A stretch of DNA of 64,000 nt from Bacteroidota bacterium (GTDB lineage Bacteria; Bacteroidota; Bacteroidia; B-17B0; Aurantibacillaceae): NCBI GenBank assembly GCA_025362395.1, contig JANYGK010000064.1:38869-102868 (forward strand). Reading direction: 5' to 3'. Below, piece after piece: positions 26,892-37,386 of this stretch. The first letter of the stretch is position 1. Each line of letters starts with the position of its first letter. The translations under genes and the position numbers were made by a program. The notes under the pieces were generated by a model. That model saw nothing but the letters and a program-made list of their open reading frames with translations, searched no databases and was not told the DNA's origin.

Positions 26892-26920
26892 GAGATTGCT
26901 TCGTTGCCTCGCAATGACAG
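26892..26920. repeat. Right inverted-repeat arm flanking the GIY-YIG remnant
   Basis: GAGATTGCTTCGTTGCCTCG followed by CAATGACAG is the mirror image of the left arm, with a 12-base exact match and a looser match beyond. It lies between the nuclease stop and the stop codon of the convergent AsmA-like gene. Confidence 0.6.
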
Positions 26921-26923
26921 TGA

Positions 26924-29536
26924 TTAAAAATCATCCTCTTCTTCTTTCTTTTTAGGCTGTAGGCCATTGTTCGTCTTTTTTGGTTTTTCTTCGCCGAATT
27001 GGATTTTAAAATTCTGATTAGCTTTTTCTTGTTCCTTTATTTTTATAGAATCCTTTTTAAACAAACCGAACTCTTCTTTTAAAATGTGTTTAATGTTTTG
27101 CTTTTCCTGCTTAATATCTTCTTTAATTTTTTCTTTAGCACCTTTGCGATCATACTTAATCGTAGGATTATCAATAGGGCCGGTCATTTTAATGAACACG
27201 CTTCTCCTGTTTTCCGGATCGTTTTCTACCAACGATAATTCGTCCTCTAAATTTGTGTTGGCTTTGTGTTTTTTAGAAAGTAATTCGCTTAATAATAATT
27301 GAATATGGTAATCCACTATATTATCAAAGCTGTGTGTGCCCCATAACTCAAGGTTTATTGCGTTTGATTTAATAGAGGTTTTAGGAATAGTAATTACTTG
27401 ACCTTTAATGTCGATATTACTTTGTAAGGAAGAAAACTTAATGTGTTTCAATTCATTAACATCAATGTATTTTGCCAGGCTTTCCAATGGTTTAAAGCCT
27501 ATTAATTCTCCGCGTTCAATTAATAAATTGCTTGTGGCGTTAATACTGTTTAAGTTTACATGCAATGTTTCGTTCCATGTTGCGGTAAAGCTAACATGTG
27601 CCGTCACGAAGCCTTTCAGGTGTTTATCCTGCAACGTGTTTTGTCCGAAATTATTCAATTCACTGAATAGTTTTTGAATATTTAATTTTTCCAGATCACA
27701 GTCGCCTGATACTTTTAAATGTTTTCCGCTTGCATCTGCAAAAGCATTTAAGCTAATGGTTCCTTCTGTAGCGGATAAGCTCACATTTTTTAAAGCGATC
27801 TTTTGGTCTTTTAATAAAATATTTCCTTTTATATCTGCCGCAGTAAATTTGCCGAATACTAATTTTTTAACGGAAACATTCACATTAAAATCTAATTTAT
27901 TTGATATGGAAAGAGAGGAAGCTCCTGAAGATGATTGTCTCGATGAAAACAATAAATCTTCCAGTTCAATGTTGTCGCTTGTTACGTTGGCATTAATAAT
28001 TAACGGTGTGTTTGAATCAAATAAATAACCCAGGAAGTTTGGCATTTCACCGTCCAACACCATATCAGAAGTGCCTTTTACTATTTTTAAATCCGATACG
28101 CTTAACCGTCTATCGGTCAGCTTTAATTCGCCTTCCGGAATATTTAAATCTTTAGTGGATCGTTTAAATTTTGCTTTTAAATTTTTAAGACTCGCTACAC
28201 CGACTGCCTTAATATCAGGGCTAAAGGTGTTGTTTTTCAAATCACTGACCAAACCTTGCAGGTTGGCTTTAATGTCAATGCTTCCGCTGATTTCACTGAT
28301 GGTATCGATCGGATAAAAAGCAATTAACTCTTCCAATTTTGTTTTAGCGGCTACATTTAATTTTAAATAAGGATCATTAAAATTCCTTATTTCAACATCA
28401 CCGCTAAATGTATTTGCATTTAAATTAGCAGAAATATTTTGCAGCTTCAATACACTTTCTTTTTTGCTCACGTTTATGCTACCCAATAAATTTACATTTG
28501 AAAGTGTTGTGTTTTGTGGCTTATAAGTTATGGTCGCTTGTTTGATGCCAAACTCAGAGGTAAGATTAAAAGGCTTCGAATGTTGATAATGAAATTCACC
28601 TTTAGCATAAAACGCACCATCACTTTTATAATCATTAATTTGATTTTGAAATTTTTCCGGCAATAAAGAAAGAGTAGAAGAGATGTCTAAATTTTTGCCA
28701 TTAAAATTTACGTCTAACGATAATAAACTATCTCGTATCACAAAATTACCGGAACTCAAAAGTTGTGTGGAATTAATAGCTGTTTCTGATTTTTTTATAG
28801 TGTAAGTGTTTTCATTTACATCCAGTTCCACATCGAACTTTACATTTTTATCGTTGAGGTATTTTGTTTTTTCAACTTGGAACAATGTCACAAAAGCACT
28901 GCCGGCAGTGCTTAGAGTATATTGGCCGGAATTGAATTTGCCTTTAAAATTAAGTTGCTTAACCGTAGTTTCGATCTTAATTTTCGCTTTACTGTTTTTG
29001 TAATTTAAGACAACGTTCTTCAACGTTATTTTCTCTAAGGCAAAAACCAGGCTGTCACTACTTTTCACGGTGGTATCCTGCTTCCATATACTATAATTGG
29101 CAATGCCTTTTTTATCAACTTTCAAATCGGCTCTTCCGTTTTCGAGCTCTATCTTTTTAATATTATAATTTTTCTTGAAAAGATCTTCAACGTTAAATGC
29201 TAATGATAATCGTTCTGTAAAGAGTAATGTATCCTTCTCTTTAGCTGGTATGGCTTCCATAATGGTAAGATTCTTAAACTCGAGGGCACAGTCGGGAAAA
29301 GATTTTAAAATGGTGAGGTCAATATTTTTCGGGTCAATGCGTACTTCTGCATTAAGGTGTTTATTCAATTCTTTAATAATAATAGCCTTCACATCGTCTT
29401 CATACACATATACTAAAGTAATACTAATCGCAATAATGGATATTGTACCGATAACGAGTGTAAAGAGCAGTCGTTTAAAAAAACGCCCGATGCTAAACGT
29501 TTTTTTTGGTTCGGGTATAGATATAAGTTCTTCCAT
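26924..29536 (-). CDS. AsmA-like family protein
   Basis: The 870-residue protein has one N-terminal membrane segment (about 22-46, LLFTLVIGTISIIAISITLV) and a long periplasmic region. The start of that region, LNAEVRIDPKNIDLTILKSF, is the AsmA N-terminal signature, and the repeated beta-strand pattern up to about 790 fits the bridge-like groove of this superfamily. The end is charged (KKKEEEDDF). AsmA-like proteins are implicated in lipid transport between inner and outer membranes. This role is from the family, not shown here. It is a single gene, convergent with the nuclease remnant. Confidence 0.85.
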   Translation of the reverse strand: MEELISIPEPKKTFSIGRFFKRLLFTLVIGTISIIAISITLVYVYEDDVKAIIIKELNKHLNAEVRIDPKNIDLTILKSFPDCALEFKNLTIMEAIPAKEKDTLLFTERLSLAFNVEDLFKKNYNIKKIELENGRADLKVDKKGIANYSIWKQDTTVKSSDSLVFALEKITLKNVVLNYKNSKAKIKIETTVKQLNFKGKFNSGQYTLSTAGSAFVTLFQVEKTKYLNDKNVKFDVELDVNENTYTIKKSETAINSTQLLSSGNFVIRDSLLSLDVNFNGKNLDISSTLSLLPEKFQNQINDYKSDGAFYAKGEFHYQHSKPFNLTSEFGIKQATITYKPQNTTLSNVNLLGSINVSKKESVLKLQNISANLNANTFSGDVEIRNFNDPYLKLNVAAKTKLEELIAFYPIDTISEISGSIDIKANLQGLVSDLKNNTFSPDIKAVGVASLKNLKAKFKRSTKDLNIPEGELKLTDRRLSVSDLKIVKGTSDMVLDGEMPNFLGYLFDSNTPLIINANVTSDNIELEDLLFSSRQSSSGASSLSISNKLDFNVNVSVKKLVFGKFTAADIKGNILLKDQKIALKNVSLSATEGTISLNAFADASGKHLKVSGDCDLEKLNIQKLFSELNNFGQNTLQDKHLKGFVTAHVSFTATWNETLHVNLNSINATSNLLIERGELIGFKPLESLAKYIDVNELKHIKFSSLQSNIDIKGQVITIPKTSIKSNAINLELWGTHSFDNIVDYHIQLLLSELLSKKHKANTNLEDELSLVENDPENRRSVFIKMTGPIDNPTIKYDRKGAKEKIKEDIKQEKQNIKHILKEEFGLFKKDSIKIKEQEKANQNFKIQFGEEKPKKTNNGLQPKKKEEEDDF

Positions 29537-29666
29537 TTCTACTTTATAAATGTCCGTTTATTAAAGGCCGGTTTTATGATTAATACCGGTTTATTTAAAC
29601 AATGCTTTATTCATAAATTACTTTTATAACGCGGTGATTCCGAAATAAGTACATTAATTTTAAAAA

Positions 29667-30242
29667 ATGAGTTTTGATTATTTCAGCTGGATCATTTTAC
29701 CGGTACTTATTTTTATTTCGAGGCTGGGAGATGTCACCATGGCTACACTCAGGCATATCTTTATTTCAAAAGGATTTAAAAAAATTGTTCCTGTACTGGG
29801 TTTCTTCGAAGTATTGATCTGGCTGGTTGCCATGCGCCAGGTATTCAGTCATTTAAATAACGCCGCTTGCTTTATAGCTTGGGCAGCGGGTTTTAGTGCA
29901 GGCACGTATTTAGGAATGTTTATTGAAGAACGCTTAGCCATCGGTACACAGATTATTCGCGTTATTACAAACGAAACAATTTTGGAACTGGCTGAGATTC
30001 TTAAAAATAACGGGCAGGGAATAACCATCGTAGACGGCCACGGCGCTAAAGGCCCCGTTAAATTAATTTTTATGATTGTGAAACGCGCCAATAAAAAACA
30101 GGTATTAGACATTGTTCACCAGTATACCCCAAATGCCTTTTATTCAATTGAAGAAGTCAAAAGCTTTAAACACGGAGTTTTTACGGATACAGGTAAATCA
30201 ACACCAATAGGAAGATTGTTTTCGGTAAGCTCCCAAAAGTAA
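29667..30242 (+). CDS. DUF2179 (UPF0316) membrane protein
   Basis: The 191-residue product has three membrane segments in its first 85 residues, with the conserved RLGDVTMATLRHIFISKGFK loop between the first two, then a soluble DUF2179 domain from about 105 (RVITNETILELAEILKNNGQ, TIVDGHGAKGPVKLIFMIVK). This matches UPF0316/YebE-type proteins of unknown role; the C-terminal domain may bind a ligand. It is divergent from the AsmA-like gene and convergent with the TolB/Omp fusion gene, so it is expressed alone. Confidence 0.87.
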   Translation: MSFDYFSWIILPVLIFISRLGDVTMATLRHIFISKGFKKIVPVLGFFEVLIWLVAMRQVFSHLNNAACFIAWAAGFSAGTYLGMFIEERLAIGTQIIRVITNETILELAEILKNNGQGITIVDGHGAKGPVKLIFMIVKRANKKQVLDIVHQYTPNAFYSIEEVKSFKHGVFTDTGKSTPIGRLFSVSSQK

Positions 30243-30316
30243 CGTCATAATTTAATAGGATTGTAACTTAAAACATAAAAGCGCAAGGCTCAATAGACTT
30301 ATGCTTTTCATACAGT

Positions 30317-33300
30317 TTAAAAATCCGTACTCAACGATAAATAAGTAATTCCTTTGGCAATTGTTTTTTTATCATCAACACCCCAAGCAAAATCAACCCG
30401 TATAAAGTATCCCAACAAACGTGAGCGTAAGCCAAAACCATAGCCCCCAACAATAGGTTCTTTTTGATTATATATAGTAATGGTTACGGGATTACCGGGG
30501 TATACATTCTTGTTCAACACATTATCTTCGCTGTATGGATTTGAGCCGTACCAAGCCATACCAACATCACCAAAGGCGATAATTTGAAAGTTTTGAATAA
30601 AGTCGGAACGGATAGGTCTGTTCAGTAAATATTTAAATATAGGAAAACGCAATTCACTGTTAAACACTACAAAATTATTTCCGTTTCGTATGTTTTGATT
30701 AAAGCCGCGCATATTAGTAGCAAGTGTTTGAAACTGGTACTGATCGGGCTGTACAATATTAATATTTTGATTAAATTTAGGGTTGATCCAGTTATCCACA
30801 CCACCCATATAATATATTAAGCGGTCGGTGCCAAGGGAAGTTGCCCCCGCTAAGCGGTTTGCCCAAATCAAGTCTCTGTGAATTTTACGGTAATCACGAA
30901 AGTCAAATCCCATCGTAATTAAATCATGTCGCTGTTCTTTAATTAAACGCCAGTATTCTGTCCATAATTTAAAGCGGGTTCCGTTATATAAATTAAGTCC
31001 GCGCTTACGCGTATTGTCAAATACAAATTCAAGCTTGCCGCCGCCGTAATTATCGTACACATTACTTTTAGCAAGGCTTACGTCGCCAACAGAGGCAAAC
31101 ACGGTTCTGTCATTACGGTACATAATAGATGCTTTAAGGGCCGCTACTTCATTAAAAGGAAGTTTCCAACTGTAACGCGCATCATGCGTTTGTATTTTTG
31201 TTACTCCCGTTCCTGAATTAACTTTTAAAAACGACTGGCGGTGTAATACCAATTGCTTATCAATTTGTTTTGTCCGGTTTTCAAAGCTTAATAAATATTC
31301 ATTATCGAGTGACCCTGCTATCCTGAATCCGGCAACAATACGTTTGTCTTCAAACAAGTCGCTTAAGCCGATCTTAAATAATAAATTTAAACCCGGGTTT
31401 AAATATACCGGGCTTCCACCGCCTGTAAAACGTTGATAATTCGTTCCTAAATACGAATTATCTAACTGCGTAACTACCTGGTCTGTTCTGAAGCTTGTGT
31501 AATAATTTTGCTGAATGGGAAATCTTAACTCATCAGCGCTTGTTCTTTTTACATTTTGAGGGTCAGAGGTCGCTTGTCCGTTGGCTACAGGCGGAGTTCT
31601 TACTTCTTTAACAGGCTCTCTTTTAGGATCTTTATTATTTATAGAATAATTGTCAAAATCAATTCCCTCATTCTTTGTGGCGGTATCTGTTTTTTGCGGA
31701 GTAACTTCTTCCTGCCTCACAGGGTTCAATATTTTAATATTATCAGGGTCAGACAACATCATGGCAGGCCCTGATTTATAATGCGTGTTGTGTAATTTAA
31801 CCGGTTGTACGTCGTTATAAGGCGTTAAAGAAGTAACGAGTAATTTTTCTTTTTTGTTATTGGTAATAATTTGAGCAAAAGTGGTAAACTTACTGTTAAT
31901 GTGTTGCTCCTGTATGTTTTTTTGATAGTTGGTAATTGGCTTTGAATTATAAAAATACCGATAATGCTCCATCGTATCCACAAACGAAATAGAACTGTCT
32001 AACACACCAATGTACCTGTTGTAAATTCCGTTGGCATCACTCAAAAACGAAATAACGCCTTTGCCGTATTCCTGCGGTTGTGTTTCATTAGTTTCGGGAG
32101 TGTTGGTTACTCTATATAATACGTTTGATTTGGTTACATTGTTATAAAAAAACACGTCATTATTTCTTGAAAATTTTAAATATAATTTGGCGTCTTCGTT
32201 TGATTTAATCGTGTCATGCGTTCTGTTCGATTCAAATAATATTCCTTTCGAATTATCAACAAATACAGGATTGTTATCGTCCCACGAATCATTTGTAATT
32301 TGCTCTACACCGCCTGTATTAAGCGTAAAAATAAAAATATCAGATTGGCCTTTCCCTTTTTTAACGGCACTCATCACCAACCGTTTTCCATCGTGAGAAA
32401 ATGAATAGCTGTTTACTTTTTCAAAGCCTGTAATAACACGTTTCACTTTTTCTTTTGTTTCAACATCATAGGTATGGATCTTTAAAATATTCTTTTTTTC
32501 ATAGATCATTGATACAATGCTGTTGTTGGGATGCCAGCCTAAAAGCGGGTAACTGTTATCTTCTATACGCTCCAGTTTTGGATTTAACCGGAGTAATTTT
32601 TTTTTCTTACTCTCACCAAGTGTGTTCAGCCATACTTTATATTGGCCCGATTCGCTTGTAGCGTATACTACTTTTTGGCCGTCGGGACTAACTTTTAACT
32701 GGTAATAATGCCTTGTTTTCTTTTGTTTTTTCACAACCGACTCTCCTGCCGGGTCTTTGCGGGTTGTATCCCTGTAATCAAAATAGCGTTTTGCATATAC
32801 ATTTGTAAAATCGCTCGTCATGTTTTGAACCGAAGTGCCTAACACATACAAAAATGCATTGTTTGGGTTTCGTGTTACCTTAGTCATGTATAATAAATTC
32901 GGGATCAGTGCTTCGCCATAGGTTTCAGAAATATAATACCACATAGCGTGGCCCGCCATGGTTGCGTCTTTCCCCGTTAACCGGTTAAATTTATAGAATT
33001 GATCATTTTTAACGGCGTCCATCACGCGGTTATCAATAGTTGAATTCCAGCCTTCAGAAAGATAAGCGATCAACCCGTTCTTAAACCAATCGGGTAATGT
33101 CAGTAAAGTAGAATTCCTTACAACGTCGCGTGTTCGCCCGCCGTACATCATTTGGTCAATCATTAGTTCAGCCAGTGCAGCCCTTATCTGCCTGTCCATG
33201 TCGGCATGCGATCCTGTAAAATAAACAAAAATTTTATCTCCTATAATTTTTGTAACACCGCCAATATTTCCGCCGTCTTCATTGGCCAAGCCAATATTAC

Positions 33301-33601
33301 TTTGCTTAAAATCATTTTGATTATTATAAACAATCACATCAATTTTATCGTCCAGTTGAAAATCCAAACGCTTTTCCATAACGGGAAGCTGTCGGTTAAC
33401 GGATACTGCAGCGTATTTGGCAATTTCCTGTCCGCCCTCGTAAAGGTAAATCCTGAACCGGTCGAAATCAAAATAGGTCCAGTTAAAGGTTTGATATTGA
33501 ATACGGTTTTTGCCAAACTCTAATTGTGACCCATAATAAAACTGTGCGTGCGTTGTTTTTATGCACACTATTAAAATAAGTAAGTAGAGTAAACGCTTCA
33601 T
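30317..33601 (-). CDS. TolB-like propeller fused to an Omp85-type outer membrane barrel
   Basis: The 1094-residue product has a signal peptide (cleavage near residue 19, THA-QFY). Residues about 20-280 resemble the gluzincin/peptidase-MA-like fold without an HEXXH motif. Residues about 290-600 form a TolB-like propeller (YYQLKVSPDGQKVVYATSES, NSYSFSHDGKRLVMSAVKKG). After a disordered linker (about 650-700) the C-terminal 370 residues read as a beta-barrel of the bacterial surface antigen type, ending in TYLSLSTDF with the terminal aromatic residue used by the BAM complex. Similar fusions are frequent in Bacteroidota. Role unknown; location is the outer membrane. Confidence 0.8.
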   Translation of the reverse strand: MKRLLYLLILIVCIKTTHAQFYYGSQLEFGKNRIQYQTFNWTYFDFDRFRIYLYEGGQEIAKYAAVSVNRQLPVMEKRLDFQLDDKIDVIVYNNQNDFKQSNIGLANEDGGNIGGVTKIIGDKIFVYFTGSHADMDRQIRAALAELMIDQMMYGGRTRDVVRNSTLLTLPDWFKNGLIAYLSEGWNSTIDNRVMDAVKNDQFYKFNRLTGKDATMAGHAMWYYISETYGEALIPNLLYMTKVTRNPNNAFLYVLGTSVQNMTSDFTNVYAKRYFDYRDTTRKDPAGESVVKKQKKTRHYYQLKVSPDGQKVVYATSESGQYKVWLNTLGESKKKKLLRLNPKLERIEDNSYPLLGWHPNNSIVSMIYEKKNILKIHTYDVETKEKVKRVITGFEKVNSYSFSHDGKRLVMSAVKKGKGQSDIFIFTLNTGGVEQITNDSWDDNNPVFVDNSKGILFESNRTHDTIKSNEDAKLYLKFSRNNDVFFYNNVTKSNVLYRVTNTPETNETQPQEYGKGVISFLSDANGIYNRYIGVLDSSISFVDTMEHYRYFYNSKPITNYQKNIQEQHINSKFTTFAQIITNNKKEKLLVTSLTPYNDVQPVKLHNTHYKSGPAMMLSDPDNIKILNPVRQEEVTPQKTDTATKNEGIDFDNYSINNKDPKREPVKEVRTPPVANGQATSDPQNVKRTSADELRFPIQQNYYTSFRTDQVVTQLDNSYLGTNYQRFTGGGSPVYLNPGLNLLFKIGLSDLFEDKRIVAGFRIAGSLDNEYLLSFENRTKQIDKQLVLHRQSFLKVNSGTGVTKIQTHDARYSWKLPFNEVAALKASIMYRNDRTVFASVGDVSLAKSNVYDNYGGGKLEFVFDNTRKRGLNLYNGTRFKLWTEYWRLIKEQRHDLITMGFDFRDYRKIHRDLIWANRLAGATSLGTDRLIYYMGGVDNWINPKFNQNINIVQPDQYQFQTLATNMRGFNQNIRNGNNFVVFNSELRFPIFKYLLNRPIRSDFIQNFQIIAFGDVGMAWYGSNPYSEDNVLNKNVYPGNPVTITIYNQKEPIVGGYGFGLRSRLLGYFIRVDFAWGVDDKKTIAKGITYLSLSTDF

Positions 33602-33651
33602 TAAATTGATTAATAAGCCTTAAATTTAGCAAAAAATAGTTTATAAATACC

Positions 33652-34290
33652 ATGATCAATGTACACTCTTTTACTTTCGGACCCTTTCAGGAAAACACCT
33701 ATGTTTTATGGGATAATACCCTTGAATGTATCATTATAGATCCCGGAAATACGAACGCTTTGGAAAACAAAAAATTAAGTGATTTTATCTCGGAAAAAAA
33801 ATTGAAACCGGTTAGGTTAATATTAACACATGCCCATATTGACCATATTAACGGCAATAAATACATACATGATGCTTACGGGTTACTGCCTGAAGTACAT
33901 AAAGAAGATGTTTACTTTATTGAAAACCACGCTACAACGGGAGCCATGTATGGTGTGCCTGTAGATCCCAGCCCAATGCCTGAAAAATTTATTGACGAAG
34001 GGGATGTGATTTCTTTTGGGGATTCCTCGTTAAATGTGGTGCACACGCCCGGGCATGCTCCGGGGCATGTTACGTTTTATAATAAAGAAGAAGGGTTTAT
34101 GATCAGCGGCGACGTACTGTTTTACGGAAGTATTGGCCGTACCGACCTGCCGAAAGGAAACCTTGAAACGCTTATGAACTCTATAAAAAATAAATTATTT
34201 CCTTTGGGGGATGCTATGAAAGTTTACAGTGGCCATGGGTCTACCACAACCATTGGTGCTGAAAGAGAAAATAATCCGTTCTTAATTTAA
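33652..34290 (+). CDS. MBL-fold metallo-hydrolase (glyoxalase II-like)
   Basis: The 212-residue protein carries the metal motif H60-x-H62-x-D64-H65 (THAHIDHINGN), a third His in HTPGHAPGHVTF, Asp in ISGDVLFYGSIGRTDLP, and the last His in VYSGHGSTTTIG. This is the complete two-metal set. It lacks the C-terminal substrate domain of true hydroxyacylglutathione hydrolases, so it belongs to the YcbL-like short group that hydrolyses thioesters. Cytoplasmic. It starts 50 bases from the divergent TolB/Omp gene and 87 bases before the DUF255 gene. Confidence 0.9.
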   Translation: MINVHSFTFGPFQENTYVLWDNTLECIIIDPGNTNALENKKLSDFISEKKLKPVRLILTHAHIDHINGNKYIHDAYGLLPEVHKEDVYFIENHATTGAMYGVPVDPSPMPEKFIDEGDVISFGDSSLNVVHTPGHAPGHVTFYNKEEGFMISGDVLFYGSIGRTDLPKGNLETLMNSIKNKLFPLGDAMKVYSGHGSTTTIGAERENNPFLI

Positions 34291-34377
34291 CAACTCTTTT
34301 AACGCTTATATATCTGCTGCTTATTTGAAGACCGGGAGCACATTTTTATTTGTTAATAAAATATAATTTCATGTATT

Positions 34378-36387
34378 ATGGCCAATTTACTTCAATACGA
34401 AAGCAGCCCTTATCTTTTACAACATGCCGGGAATCCTGTTAATTGGCATGCCTGGAATGATGAAACCTTAGCTTTAGCAAAAAAAGAAAATAAATTAATA
34501 TTAGTGAGCATTGGCTACAGTGCTTGCCATTGGTGCCATGTAATGGAACATGAAAGTTTTGAAAACAAAGCCGTGGCAGAAATAATGAATGCTCATTTTA
34601 TAAATATTAAAGTTGACCGTGAAGAAAGGCCCGACATTGATATGGTTTATATGGGCGCTGTGCAAATAATGACGGGGCAAGGCGGTTGGCCGTTAAATTG
34701 CTTTGCATTGCCCGACGGCAGGCCTATATACGGCGGCACTTATTTCCCGAAACAACAATGGATAACTATATTGAAGAACCTTGCAGACCTGTATAAACAA
34801 GAGCCCGAAAAAGCAAAGGAGTACGCGGTTAATTTGACAAAAGGCCTCGAACATTTAGAAATGCCTAAGCCCCGTACCGGTAATGAATTTAATATAAACA
34901 GTTTAAAAAAATCTGTACAAAAATGGAAGCAGTCATTTGACCATGAGCAGGGCGGGCCAAACAAGGCTCCTAAGTTTCCGTTGCCGAATAACTATTTATT
35001 TTTGTTGCATTATAATTATTTTGAACAGGACCAATCTCTTAAAAAGCATTTAGAACTTACGCTTACTAAAATGGCACGCGGCGGTATTTACGACCAGCTT
35101 GGCGGTGGCTTTGCACGCTACAGTACCGATATTTACTGGAAAGTACCTCACTTCGAAAAAATGCTGTATGATAACGCACAGCTTATAAGCTTGTATGCCC
35201 AAGCGTATAAACTCACTAAAAATGAGCTGTATAAAAAAGTAGTTTACGAAACCATTGCTTTTGTTGAAAGCGAATTAATGAGCCCCGATAAAGGATTTTA
35301 CTCTGCCTTGGATGCCGATAGCGAAGGCATAGAAGGGAAATATTATGTGTGGAAAAAAGAAGAATTAGAACACTTATTGAAGGGCGACTTTAAACTGTTT
35401 GGCGAATATTATTGTGTAAATGAAACCGGATATTGGGAAGATGACAACTATGTGTTAATGCGCGATACAGACGATTCATCCATTGCTTTAAAATACCATA
35501 TAACCACCGAAGAGCTTCAATTAAAAATAAATTCCTGCAAAGAAACTTTAATGAAGGAACGTTATAAACGCGTAAAGCCGGGTCTGGATAATAAGATCCT
35601 GGCAGCGTGGAACGGCTTAATGTGTAAGGCGCTGGCGGAAGCCTATTTAATTTTTGATGAACATAAATTTAAAGACCTAGCCATAGAGAATGCCGTTTAT
35701 CTGAAAGATAACTATTGTCTTGATTCAGGAAAAGTATTACGTGTCAAAAATAAAAATACACTAATTTCAGGCTTTCTGGATGATTACGCGTTTGTAACCG
35801 ATGCTTTTTTACTGGTATATATAATTACGGCCGATGAAAATTGGCTGAACAAATGTAAACTCATAACCGATTACGCGATCAACCATTTTTATGTAAAAGA
35901 AAACAATACGTTTTTTTATACCGATTCTTCCGAAGAAAAACTGGTAGTGAGAAAAGCAGAGTGGAGCGATAATGTTATTCCTGCTTCAAGCTCGCAAATG
36001 GCTGTTAATCTTAGAAAATTGGCTATTTATTATGATGATGAAAATTACCTCGAAATTTCAAAACACCTTTTAAATGCCGTTGTAACTGAAATAGAAAGTT
36101 ATGGCCCGGGCTATAGCAATTGGGGCTTACTATTATTAGATTATTGTATGCCTCAGACAGAGGTAGTAATTGTTGGTAAAAATGTTAATGAAAAATTAGT
36201 TGAGCTCTACAAACAAGCAGCACCAAACGTGATATTTGCTGTAAGTGATAAGTCGGCAGAGTTGCCGTTGGTAAAAAACAGGTACGTACATGAGTCAACC
36301 ACTATTTATGTATGTAAAAATAAGAGTTGTTTGTTGCCAACCGGGTCTGTTGAGGAAGCACTTACGCAACTTGGGAACCAACACTAA
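34378..36387 (+). CDS. Thioredoxin-fold DUF255 protein, YyaL/SSP411 family
   Basis: The 669-residue protein has an N-terminal thioredoxin-like domain (1-165) with C50-H-W-C53 after YSA and the family motif [20 protein letters not shown]. The rest is an (alpha/alpha)6 barrel like those of glycosidases or N-acylglucosamine epimerases ([40 protein letters not shown]). The family is widespread and its reaction is unknown. No signal peptide, so cytoplasmic. Its 3' end overlaps the predicted start of the next gene. Length and motifs are complete. Confidence 0.92.
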   Translation: MANLLQYESSPYLLQHAGNPVNWHAWNDETLALAKKENKLILVSIGYSACHWCHVMEHESFENKAVAEIMNAHFINIKVDREERPDIDMVYMGAVQIMTGQGGWPLNCFALPDGRPIYGGTYFPKQQWITILKNLADLYKQEPEKAKEYAVNLTKGLEHLEMPKPRTGNEFNINSLKKSVQKWKQSFDHEQGGPNKAPKFPLPNNYLFLLHYNYFEQDQSLKKHLELTLTKMARGGIYDQLGGGFARYSTDIYWKVPHFEKMLYDNAQLISLYAQAYKLTKNELYKKVVYETIAFVESELMSPDKGFYSALDADSEGIEGKYYVWKKEELEHLLKGDFKLFGEYYCVNETGYWEDDNYVLMRDTDDSSIALKYHITTEELQLKINSCKETLMKERYKRVKPGLDNKILAAWNGLMCKALAEAYLIFDEHKFKDLAIENAVYLKDNYCLDSGKVLRVKNKNTLISGFLDDYAFVTDAFLLVYIITADENWLNKCKLITDYAINHFYVKENNTFFYTDSSEEKLVVRKAEWSDNVIPASSSQMAVNLRKLAIYYDDENYLEISKHLLNAVVTEIESYGPGYSNWGLLLLDYCMPQTEVVIVGKNVNEKLVELYKQAAPNVIFAVSDKSAELPLVKNRYVHESTTIYVCKNKSCLLPTGSVEEALTQLGNQH

Positions 36388-37381
36388 AATACGGATATTA
36401 AATAGTAAAGCATTAATAACATTACTAATGTTATGCATGCCGTATTCCTTTTTTTGCCAAGCCCTTATCCCCACTCCTGAATCAGCATTTGAGCCACAGC
36501 TTCCTTTTAATACAGAATACATAAAATCTCAAAAAGTCAGATCCATATCGTTTGATATTATTGATAAAAAAGACTTCCAAATAGCGGAAGACAAAGGACT
36601 TTTGAACTATTATGAATTTAATTCGCAAGGCTTATTGGCAAGATATTACTATACATCCATTGTTAAAATTATTGAAAAAGAATACAGGCATGACGCGGTG
36701 TATCATAAAAGAAGAAAAGTAAGCAATGCTTATACGTACACAAAAAACGAATATGTGTACGATACCGTATCAACCACTTATTTTTATGATAACCTTGACC
36801 TGTTAAAATTAAAAAGATATAATGACGGCGCGTATTATGAAAGTAAATATTATACCTATTCGCCCACAAATAAAATAATTACTGAAAAGCGTTGCAAGGA
36901 AACAAACGCAGCAGATAACAGGTCGGAATTTAAATTAGGTACACAAACTATTATGAGTGAAGAGAGCTTTGAATATGCCGTTACAGGAAAGCATCAATAT
37001 AAGAAAATCTGTAAAAATGATGAGGGCAGGGTATACAAAGAAATCATTTGTAATTACAATGATGACCGGCAATTATTAAGTTTAAATGAGCAGTATACAG
37101 CTACATGGATCACTCAAACCAGTGATTTCGTATATAATGCAAAAGGGCAATTAACTTCAGCGACCTATAAAAGTAACAGTAACGGAGAGCTTGAACAACG
37201 CAGAACGTATGAATATGATGCGAAGGATTGTTTACTGACAGAAAAACAATTTAAAAACGGGACATTATTAAAAGAGATCAGCTATATAACCGACGGTTCA
37301 AAAAATCTGAATTCTTATGTCATCCGCGACCCTAACGGGAAAAGTATGCGAATTGTAAAACTGGCATACCGGTATTACTGA
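36371..37381 (+). CDS. Exported hypothetical protein with repeated YD-like strands
   Basis: The protein is about 336 residues if translation begins at TTG 36371, which overlaps the previous gene by 17 bases and gives a normal signal peptide (hydrophobic stretch [15 protein letters not shown], cleavage after CQ-A). ATG 36428 would cut into that segment, and ATG 36290 would place a long unlikely stretch before it. The mature part has repeats of the form [20 protein letters not shown] and [15 protein letters not shown], like YD or RHS-type repeats. Secreted or periplasmic; role unknown. The overlap suggests translational coupling to the DUF255 gene. Confidence 0.65.
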   Translation: MGTNTKIRILNSKALITLLMLCMPYSFFCQALIPTPESAFEPQLPFNTEYIKSQKVRSISFDIIDKKDFQIAEDKGLLNYYEFNSQGLLARYYYTSIVKIIEKEYRHDAVYHKRRKVSNAYTYTKNEYVYDTVSTTYFYDNLDLLKLKRYNDGAYYESKYYTYSPTNKIITEKRCKETNAADNRSEFKLGTQTIMSEESFEYAVTGKHQYKKICKNDEGRVYKEIICNYNDDRQLLSLNEQYTATWITQTSDFVYNAKGQLTSATYKSNSNGELEQRRTYEYDAKDCLLTEKQFKNGTLLKEISYITDGSKNLNSYVIRDPNGKSMRIVKLAYRYY

Positions 37382-37386
37382 TTCAA

